From Paenibacillus camelliae (GTDB lineage: Bacteria > Bacillota > Bacilli > Paenibacillales > Paenibacillaceae), in the NCBI RefSeq assembly GCF_023715345.1, contig NZ_JAMBNY010000021.1:1-64000 (forward strand): a stretch of 64,000 nt of DNA, given 5' to 3'. The position numbers and the translations under genes were made by a program. How positions within the stretch are numbered: the first letter of the stretch is position 1; every line of letters begins with the position of its first letter. The notes beneath the pieces are model-generated. The model had not been told where the DNA came from. It ran no database searches and was given only the letters and a program-made list of their open reading frames with translations. Of this stretch, positions 57,971 to 64,000 are shown one piece after another.

Positions 57971-59095
57971 ATGAAGGAATCGATTATGGTCATAGGTGGA
58001 GGCGTCATCGGGTTATCCTGTGCACTTGAGCTGCGCCAACGGGGATATGAGGTGACCGTACTAGAGCGTAACGAGTGTGGCGGGCAAGCATCTGGCGCAG
58101 CGGCTGGCATGCTAGCACCTTACTCGGAAAACGTTGAAAGCCCTGATGAGTTTTTTCAATTATGTCTACAAAGCCTGCAGCTATATCCGCATTGGCAGGA
58201 AGAGGTAAAGCGAATATCCCAGATGTCATTTGAATATACGAGCTCAGGCAGTCTTTATGTCGTGTATCACGAGGCAGATCTGCTTGCTTTAGAGGGACGC
58301 TTACACTGGCAGCGTCAGTATGGCTCAACGGGGGCTATTATTGACGGTGAGGAGTTGTTTCGACTGGAGCCGTTGCTGTCTCCAGAGGTGCGTGCTGCCT
58401 TGTATACGCCAGAGGAGAGCCATCTGTACGCCCCAGATTATGTTCGTGCACTAGAGCAAGCGTGCCGCAACGCAGGCGTTCATATTTATGACCGACTCGG
58501 GCAAGTGGATTTGCTGCAATGGGACAGCGAAGTTAAGGTGAGTACGGAGAATGGGCAGCATTTCCAGAGCGATCAATTGCTTATATGCTCTGGGGCTTGG
58601 GCGCAGCAAACGACGGAAGTGCTAGGCTTAGCTTTTCCAATCTACCCTATTCGCGGGCAAATATGCGCTTATGATAGGAAGGCTCATCCGATACAGCATA
58701 TGGTGTTTTCTAGTCAAGGGTACCTGGTTGGTAAAGAAAATGGATCACTCGTATGCGGTGCCTCGGAGGATATCGCGGGCTTTTCCACCGAGGTAACGGA
58801 GCGAGGCATCGAACGTCTTAAGCGCTGGAATAAAAAAGTGTTTCCGAAGCTTGATGACATGCAGCCGTTTCATAGGTGGGCTGGGCTAAGGCCATCTACG
58901 CAGGACGGGATGCCGTTGATCGGCAGACTAAGTGGGGAGAGATCGCGTATTATCCTTGCTGCTGGACATTATCGAAACGGTATATTGCTGAGCCCTGCTA
59001 CAGCGAAGCTAGCAGCTGATATCGTAGAGAAGAAGGATATAGCAGCTTATAATCTGGCCTTCTCACCAGAGAGATTTGTTGGATTGGGTTTATAG
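57971..59095 (+). CDS. thiO: Glycine oxidase
   Basis: A 374-residue FAD enzyme that oxidises glycine to dehydroglycine for ThiG. N-terminal GGGVIGLSCALELRQRGYEVTVLER binds the ADP part of FAD; GQASGAAAGMLAPYSE follows and the C-terminal GHYRNGILLSPATAKL is the family end. Use of ThiO instead of the radical enzyme ThiH fits an aerobic organism. AGGAAAG precedes the ATG at some distance. Confidence 0.94.
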   Translation: MKESIMVIGGGVIGLSCALELRQRGYEVTVLERNECGGQASGAAAGMLAPYSENVESPDEFFQLCLQSLQLYPHWQEEVKRISQMSFEYTSSGSLYVVYHEADLLALEGRLHWQRQYGSTGAIIDGEELFRLEPLLSPEVRAALYTPEESHLYAPDYVRALEQACRNAGVHIYDRLGQVDLLQWDSEVKVSTENGQHFQSDQLLICSGAWAQQTTEVLGLAFPIYPIRGQICAYDRKAHPIQHMVFSSQGYLVGKENGSLVCGASEDIAGFSTEVTERGIERLKRWNKKVFPKLDDMQPFHRWAGLRPSTQDGMPLIGRLSGERSRIILAAGHYRNGILLSPATAKLAADIVEKKDIAAYNLAFSPERFVGLGL

Positions 59096-59134
59096 CTATA
59101 TGGAAGAGCTGAGCGTTAGGGGGAGGTTAATCGG

Positions 59135-60019
59135 ATGAATAACATCGGAAGAGTGAAGCAGCTGAACACGACAATTAACAGTAAAGCAGGCGCACGATCG
59201 ATTCAGGTGCCAAGAGCATTAACGATTGCTGGCTCAGATAGTGGGGGTGGTGCTGGTATTCAAGCTGACCTGAAGACCTTTCAAGAGCTGGGCGTATATG
59301 GGATGTCTGCGATTACAGCATTAACCGCTCAGAATACAACCGGAGTTCAGGCTGTTTATCCAACGACTCCAGAGGCAGTGGTTATGCAAATCCGTTCAAT
59401 TGGTAGTGATATTGGAGTAGATGCGCTAAAAACAGGAATGCTGTTCAGTGCTGAAATTATTATAGAGGTAGCAGAGGTTATTCAGGAATTTGGATGGACT
59501 AATGTTGTTGTCGATCCTGTCATGATCGCAAAGGGAGGATCGGTGCTGCTGCAGCAGTCAGCCATTCACGCACTCATCACGAAGCTTCTGCCATTAACTG
59601 AGGTAGTTACACCTAACATTCCTGAAGCAGAGCATCTGACAGGCATGAGCATCAAGAGCGCATCACAGAAACGTGAAGCGGCACGCAAGCTTGCTGAATA
59701 TGGCGCACGCCACGTCATCATTAAGGGTGGTCATGATGATGATGAGCTGACTGCGAGCGATCTATGGTACGATGGCCGTAACTTTACTGAACTAGAGGGC
59801 AAACGGATTGATACGGTGCACACGCATGGAACAGGATGCACCTTTTCTGCCGCCTTAACGTCAGGTTTAGCTGCTGGGTTAGAGGTTGGGGCAGCTTTGC
59901 AGCAGGCGAAGGCTTTTATACAAGCGGCCATTGAAGAAGGGATAGCGATAGGTCATGGCCGTGGGCCGACGAATCACTGGGCCTATCAACAACGCAAGCA
60001 GCAGGTAGCTAGTGTGTAA
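59135..60019 (+). CDS. thiD: HMP/HMP-phosphate kinase
   Basis: A 294-residue ribokinase-fold enzyme that phosphorylates HMP twice. TIAGSDSGGGAGIQADLKTF starts the domain after an extra N-terminal tail of about 28 residues; YGMSAITALTAQNT, DPVMIAKGG, TPNIPEAEHL, VIIKGGH and the anion hole TVHTHGTGCTFSAALTSGLA with catalytic Asp/Cys region follow. GGGGAGG precedes ATG 59135. Last gene of the thiamine locus. Confidence 0.94.
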   Translation: MNNIGRVKQLNTTINSKAGARSIQVPRALTIAGSDSGGGAGIQADLKTFQELGVYGMSAITALTAQNTTGVQAVYPTTPEAVVMQIRSIGSDIGVDALKTGMLFSAEIIIEVAEVIQEFGWTNVVVDPVMIAKGGSVLLQQSAIHALITKLLPLTEVVTPNIPEAEHLTGMSIKSASQKREAARKLAEYGARHVIIKGGHDDDELTASDLWYDGRNFTELEGKRIDTVHTHGTGCTFSAALTSGLAAGLEVGAALQQAKAFIQAAIEEGIAIGHGRGPTNHWAYQQRKQQVASV

Positions 60020-60181
60020 GAGCTGCAGCTAGATCCTTACACAAACAACATACTAGATCATGACTTAACCGATCACATAACGCGATAACAGGACGTAAGA
60101 AGAATGACGATAAGATTTATCGTGACGGTAAGACATTGAAAGGTTCAGTACGATCATCATTTCAATTGCAAATTAACAGCT

Positions 60182-60226
60182 AACAGCTCTTGTCCACTAG
60201 ATATGATGTGGAGCAAGGGCTGTTCT
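60182..60226 (+). terminator. Probable terminator of the thiamine operon
   Basis: AACAGCTCTTG pairs (with a bulge) with CAAGGGCTGTT around a TCC...GGA-closed loop, then CTT. The rest of the interval 60020-60359 shows nothing else I can name. Confidence 0.6.
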
Positions 60227-60359
60227 TATGCTGTGTATTAAACGACAAATGACATAGTCTCACTCCAATTGTTCACCGTTATGTTGAAGCTGTTGAGATG
60301 ATGAGTATGGTAAAATAGTTGGTAATATTGCTAACTAGTACAAAGGTGGCAGATAGCTT

Positions 60360-60815
60360 ATGACGACGTTATATAGTGTGCTTGTGTTTGTACATATCGT
60401 TTCAGCCATACTTGGTATGGGGCCTGGGTTTATATTGACATTCATCGTATCGAAGGCCAACACGATGAGCGAGTTAAGACATGCGTTTTATATACGACAT
60501 CGCGTCCATATACTCGTTATGATTGGTGGAACATCATTACTACTTACAGGATTATGCATGGGAATGATACGTCCGTATTTGTTTACAGGTGGATGGTATA
60601 TTACGAGCTTAGCCCTGTTTATCATTGCTTTATCGTTAGGGCCATTGGTGCTTTCACCTCGTTCACGTCCGATCAAGCGATTATTGGCAGAGCATAAAGG
60701 AGAAGAGATACCTGAGGAGTATTATACCTTGTCTAAGAAGCTTTTCTTTTTCGAGCATATAGAAAATATTATTTTCATGACCATCATTGTATTAATGATT
60801 ACGAAGCCCTTCTAA
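60360..60815 (+). CDS. DUF2269-like integral membrane protein
   Basis: A 151-residue protein with four helices (about 5-27, 48-70, 76-98, 128-148). FVHIVSAILGMGPGFILTF near the N-terminus and a conserved HIENIIFMTIIVLMITKPF at the end match the DUF2269 style. Function is unknown. AAAGGTGG precedes the ATG at 60360, rather far (10 nt). Confidence 0.75.
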   Translation: MTTLYSVLVFVHIVSAILGMGPGFILTFIVSKANTMSELRHAFYIRHRVHILVMIGGTSLLLTGLCMGMIRPYLFTGGWYITSLALFIIALSLGPLVLSPRSRPIKRLLAEHKGEEIPEEYYTLSKKLFFFEHIENIIFMTIIVLMITKPF

Positions 60816-60849
60816 GGTAGCTTTAGAGTCAGCCCTAGAGGAGGAAATC

Positions 60850-60927
60850 GTGAGTCGTTTGAAAATCTTTACTCTAGTCCATGCTATGCATATAACCTTG
60901 AAGGAGGAACAAGCTGCATGGATATAG
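60850..60927 (+). CDS. Possible 25-residue peptide upstream of the UDG-like gene
   Basis: GTG 60850 lies 5 nt after GAGGAGG. The frame reads MSRLKIFTLVHAMHITLKE and stops at TAG 60925-60927, overlapping the start of the next gene by 10 bp. It carries that gene's own ribosome binding site. It may be a coupled leader peptide or chance. Confidence 0.25.
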   Translation: MSRLKIFTLVHAMHITLKEEQAAWI

Positions 60928-61499
60928 TATGCCCTTATAGCTGGAGTGAGGATCCTGCCCCTGTAGATGCAGAAAATTGTGACGATTGCGGACTCTTGCA
61001 GCATCGAACACGTATAATCTGGGGAGAAGGTAATCCTAAGGCATCGATTATGATTATATTAGATAATCCTGGGGCAAGAGAAGATCGAGAAGGAAGTCCC
61101 TATGTGTGCGGAACGAGGCAAGCGCTGCAGCAAGCCGCTTATACTGTTGGCTTCCAAGAAGAGGACCTTTATATAACTTATATTTTGAAGCGTAGACCTG
61201 TTAAAGCCTACGATAAGTTGCGCACACGTGAGATTTGTATGAAGCATTTACATCAGCAGATCGATACAATATCGCCTCAATTGATCTTTTGTCTAGGTAA
61301 CGTTGCCGTAAGCAGTTATTTTGGAGATGCTGATGCAGAGGTTAAGAGCTTAAGACAAAAGTGGAGCTCACCTAGAGGCATAAAGACTGCAGTATCGTAT
61401 CACCCGTTAGCCGTGCGGAGAAGGCCTAACTTAATGAGTTATTTTGTAGAGGATTGGACGTTTTTAAGGACGGCATATTTAAACTATGCTGGTAAGTGA
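60918..61499 (+). CDS. Uracil-DNA-glycosylase-superfamily protein, possible Fe-S type
   Basis: A 193-residue protein of the UDG fold. Motif 1 reads ILDNPGAREDREGSPYVCG where family 4 enzymes have GEAPG..ED..G.PFVG; motif 2 is YHPLAVRRRP (family HP..R). Cys21 and Cys24 (CDDC), Cys107 and Cys125 are spaced as the four Fe-S ligands of family 4. ILKRRPVKAY and LIFCLGNVAVSSYFG are further family segments. The changed motif 1 (Asp-Asn in place of Glu-Ala) makes uracil removal uncertain. AAGGAGG lies 9-10 nt before ATG 60918. Confidence 0.78.
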   Translation: MDIVCPYSWSEDPAPVDAENCDDCGLLQHRTRIIWGEGNPKASIMIILDNPGAREDREGSPYVCGTRQALQQAAYTVGFQEEDLYITYILKRRPVKAYDKLRTREICMKHLHQQIDTISPQLIFCLGNVAVSSYFGDADAEVKSLRQKWSSPRGIKTAVSYHPLAVRRRPNLMSYFVEDWTFLRTAYLNYAGK

Positions 61500-61530
61500 G
61501 TTGGCAATGTCACAAAAGCCTATAGAGAAG

Positions 61531-61588
61531 AAAACGCAAGCTCCAGCGAAATTAGGGTTATCCCTCATTGCAGAAGCTTGCGCTTTTT
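61531..61588 (+). terminator. Bidirectional terminator between convergent genes
   Basis: AACGCAAGCT pairs with AGCTTGCG, with an inner AGGG/CCCT hairpin (61553-61565); TTTTT follows and AAAA precedes. Confidence 0.8.
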
Positions 61589-61645
61589 ATGTTGCGTTAT
61601 ATGCCCTAGCCATGAAATAACTAGTTGCCTGTGCCTAAGCAGCTA

Positions 61646-62566
61646 TTACATGCCTTCTAAGAAGCGCTCGCACTCAAGTGCAGCCATACAGCCTGTACCT
61701 GCGGCAGTAATCGCTTGGCGATACGTAGAGTCTTGAACGTCTCCACAAGCGTAAACGCCCGGAATGTTCGTTTTCGTTGTGCCTGGCTCGACAAGGATAT
61801 AGCCATTAGCATCTGTTTTAATCTGTCCATTAAGGAAGCCAGTATTCGGTGTATGACCGATAGCAACAAACACGCCATCTGTTTCTATCAATTCTTCTTC
61901 GCCCGTTTCATTGTTGCGTACTTTAATTCCTGTAACACCCATGCCATTAGCAAGGATTTCGATTGGCGTACGATTTAGTGCCCATTCGATTTTTTCGTTG
62001 GCACGCGCACGATCCTGCATAATTTTCGAAGCACGAAGCTCTGTACGACGGTTAATAATCGTCACCGTAGAAGCAAAGCGAGTTAGGAAGTTAGCTTCCT
62101 CCATTGCAGAGTCTCCACCACCGATTACAACGATCTTTTTACCGCGGAAGAAGAAGCCGTCACAGGTTGCGCAAGTACTAACTCCACGACCTACGTTCGT
62201 TTCTTCACCAGGAATTCCAAGGTATTTAGCAGAAGCTCCAGTAGAAATAATGACAGATTCAGCAACAATTTCGCCATGACCTTCGACATCAAGCACGAAA
62301 GGACGCTTGCTCATGTCCACGCTTTTAACAGAGCCTGTTTTGAATTCTGCACCGAAACGATCAGCTTGCTTGCGCATGTTAGACATTAGCTCAGAGCCCA
62401 AAATTCCATCTGGGAATCCAGGGAAGTTTTCAATTTCGGTTGTTGTAGTTAGCTGTCCACCTGGCTGCCAGCCTTCAATAACAAGAGGTGACATGTTCGC
62501 GCGCGCTAAATAAATTGCAGCAGTAAGACCTGCTGGGCCAGTACCTATAATAACTGTTTTATACAC
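61646..62566 (-). CDS. trxB: Thioredoxin-disulfide reductase
   Basis: A 306-residue FAD/NADPH enzyme that reduces thioredoxin in the cytoplasm. FAD-binding GTGPAGLTAAIYLARA (8-23), redox pair CATC (132-135), NADPH-binding GGGDSAMEEANFLTRFA and the C-terminal GVYACGDVQDSTYRQAITAAGTG. Starts at GTG 62566, eight nt after GGAGG. A promoter-like pair lies about 70 bp upstream. Confidence 0.95.
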   Translation of the reverse strand: MYKTVIIGTGPAGLTAAIYLARANMSPLVIEGWQPGGQLTTTTEIENFPGFPDGILGSELMSNMRKQADRFGAEFKTGSVKSVDMSKRPFVLDVEGHGEIVAESVIISTGASAKYLGIPGEETNVGRGVSTCATCDGFFFRGKKIVVIGGGDSAMEEANFLTRFASTVTIINRRTELRASKIMQDRARANEKIEWALNRTPIEILANGMGVTGIKVRNNETGEEELIETDGVFVAIGHTPNTGFLNGQIKTDANGYILVEPGTTKTNIPGVYACGDVQDSTYRQAITAAGTGCMAALECERFLEGM

Positions 62567-62633
62567 GATGATTTCCTCCGTTGTCTCTATAATCTAACTG
62601 TAATTAATATTTGCACAGTTGTTGTACATTTAA

Positions 62634-62660
62634 AGTATAATACACCGTAATGGATGTCAA
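62634..62660 (-). promoter_or_regulatory. Possible trxB promoter
   Basis: On the minus strand TTGACA (62660-62655) and TATACT (62639-62634) are 15 nt apart, a short spacer. Elsewhere between trxB and the next gene (62567-62895) I see no other feature. Confidence 0.4.
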
Positions 62661-62895
62661 CACCGATTATGTAACTTTCACTTAATTTAAGATTAGATAT
62701 TTTCGCCAAGACTATACATGAAAGGCAATAATGCTTAATTCGGTTACAGTGCCATTGTGCTTAGGAAAAAAGAACCAATTGCAAGATGGGTTTATTTTGA
62801 AATGGAGAACATTAACTATTTAGGTTAGAATAGAATGAGGCCTTATACTATAGATAAAGGCTGCTAGTTGAGTAAGGGTGGAGGCTGAGCAAAAA

Positions 62896-64000
62896 GTGTA
62901 TTGTCATCACTGCGAAAGAAGCTTTGCTGAGGATGCTATATACTGTAGCCAATGCGGTAGAAAATTGCTTCAGCACAATATCACCAGGATCCAGAAGGTT
63001 GGGATATGGCCAGATGATGAAGTAGAGCATAGAGTTCATGATGCAGAGCTATCTGCAGATACTCATGCTAAGGCCAGTCGTTGGTTCCGGAAAAGATCTG
63101 TGTCAGCACGAGAAGAGAAGAGCAAGGGAAGCAATTTCGCAATAAAAACTACAGTAGCATTTATTATTTTATTTGTCATTATAATCGGTTTGTTATTTAA
63201 CTATTATAAGTATGAAGTTTCTGTGAACGAGGAAGTACTAAGTCTTCAATCTAGGGCGAAAATCGAAGCTTTAGCAGGGAACTATGAACAATCGCTGGAG
63301 CTACTACAAGAAGCGATCACACTTAGACCTAATTTCAATGCTTTAATAGAGGATGAAAATATGGTCGTTCATGCGATGCGTATCAAACGAATGGGCGATG
63401 AGCTAGAACAAATCATCCAGCTTGGCAAGGAAATTGAGGCAGAGGATCAGCTTGAACAGCTGAGACAGGAGCTTAAAGGATATAAGGAACCTGTTTTCGA
63501 TAAGCATCGGGAACGTCTAGAAGAGTTAAATATGAAATTCACAGTGTTAAGCCTATCGAATGAGCTTTCAAGAATTGGAACGATTGAGGATCTAGGCAAT
63601 CTGCTCAACGTTGTGAATGGATTGATCGGTGAAGAAGCAACGAGCTTAAAGGAACAAATCATTGATCGCATTCGTACAACGGCAGCTGCTGAGGTGAATG
63701 CCTTGTTAGATCGCAAGCGGTTCACAGCAGCAATCTCAGTGACTGATGAGGCGCTGGCTTGGCTACAAGGAGATGAAGTGCTGCTAGAGCTGAAGCAGAG
63801 GGTGAAGCAGGGGCAAGCTGCATATGCATTGGCCGAAGAGCAGCGCATTCAACAAGCCATGGAGGAAGCAGCAGCGGAGGATTATATTAATCAGACGGCG
63901 GCCATTGAATTGATTGAATTTGAGAAGGTTATGAACGAGCTTGGCGATATCGTCATTATTGCTGATCTGAAGAACGTAGCAACACGCACCATATACGATA
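62896..64000 (+). CDS. Zinc-ribbon, single-pass membrane protein, partial (continues past the window)
   Basis: The frame is open to the window end, giving about 368 residues. It starts with a zinc ribbon (YCHHC and, 14 residues later, CSQCG), then a basic linker, a hydrophobic helix (TTVAFIILFVIIIGLLFNYY) near residues 85-105, and a long helical, charge-rich region with TPR-like pieces (AGNYEQSLELLQEAITLRP; RKRFTAAISVTDEALAW). GTG 62896 lies 11 nt after GGAGG; GTG 62878 is the alternative. Similar plans (zinc ribbon, helix, extracytoplasmic domain) occur in YvbJ-like and double-zinc-ribbon proteins of Bacillales. The 3' end is missing, so the C-terminal domain is unknown. Confidence 0.75.
   Translation, partial: MYCHHCERSFAEDAIYCSQCGRKLLQHNITRIQKVGIWPDDEVEHRVHDAELSADTHAKASRWFRKRSVSAREEKSKGSNFAIKTTVAFIILFVIIIGLLFNYYKYEVSVNEEVLSLQSRAKIEALAGNYEQSLELLQEAITLRPNFNALIEDENMVVHAMRIKRMGDELEQIIQLGKEIEAEDQLEQLRQELKGYKEPVFDKHRERLEELNMKFTVLSLSNELSRIGTIEDLGNLLNVVNGLIGEEATSLKEQIIDRIRTTAAAEVNALLDRKRFTAAISVTDEALAWLQGDEVLLELKQRVKQGQAAYALAEEQRIQQAMEEAAAEDYINQTAAIELIEFEKVMNELGDIVIIADLKNVATRTIYD

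Noticed and set aside
63447..63848. 133-residue minus-strand Ser-rich frame
   Set aside because: Antisense to the zinc-ribbon protein gene, whose frame is open throughout and has recognisable motifs.

Overview
The window looks like a chromosomal segment of an aerobic, endospore-forming member of the Bacillales, most likely Paenibacillaceae (Paenibacillus or Cohnella type). The reasons are strong AGGAGG ribosome binding sites, frequent GTG and TTG starts, collagen-like surface proteins behind sporulation-type -10 elements, a DesK/DesR membrane-fluidity system, a PerR-like box at a dps gene, and a TPP-riboswitch-controlled thiamine operon using glycine oxidase (ThiO). The assignment rests on gene content and sequence style only. 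I see no rRNA, tRNA, CRISPR array, insertion sequence or prophage.

Layout. 1-2.6 kb: a GNAT acetyltransferase divergent from an unusual three-domain protein (cyclic-nucleotide-binding-like, sigma54-activator-like AAA+, patatin phospholipase). 2.6-8.5 kb: three tandem minus-strand collagen-like genes, two with very long 18-bp and 45-bp coding repeats, each preceded by a CATANNNTA motif typical of SigE/SigK promoters. 8.7-20 kb: housekeeping and stress genes (catechol dioxygenase, GSP26-like protein, HisJ, Na/Pi cotransporter, a lone ParB-like protein, CYTH protein, two oxidoreductases, lipoate ligase, chemoreceptor). 20-24.5 kb: M29 aminopeptidase, then desaturase-desK-desR. 24.5-27.7 kb: a GntR-ABC operon and a DEDDh exonuclease. 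27.8-32.4 kb: UppP, a Bcr/CflA exporter, KDPG aldolase and fumarase.

32.4-33.5 kb is a 1.15-kb non-coding stretch holding ten tandem copies of a 52-bp palindrome-bearing unit followed by a 12-bp tandem array. 33.5-39.5 kb: an ABC-F ATPase, a fumarylacetoacetase-family hydrolase, a three-gene ABC-2 exporter and dps. 39.7-45.9 kb: a LacI regulator with an intracellular GH15 hydrolase, degenerate non-coding repeats and a two-component system. 46-51.3 kb: an M23 lipoprotein, a small secreted metzincin-like protease, small secreted and membrane proteins (one of only 33 residues), a DinB protein and an acyl-CoA dehydrogenase-like enzyme.

51.3-60 kb is the thiamine locus: promoter, TPP riboswitch, terminator, then tenA, thiZ, thiX, thiY, thiF, thiE, thiS, thiG, thiO and thiD. 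It combines uptake and salvage of the pyrimidine moiety (TenA, ThiXYZ, ThiD), thiazole synthesis (ThiF, ThiS, ThiG, ThiO) and coupling of the two (ThiE). thiC is not in the window. The segment ends with a DUF2269-like membrane protein, a uracil-DNA-glycosylase-like protein, trxB and the 5' part of a zinc-ribbon membrane protein cut by the window edge.
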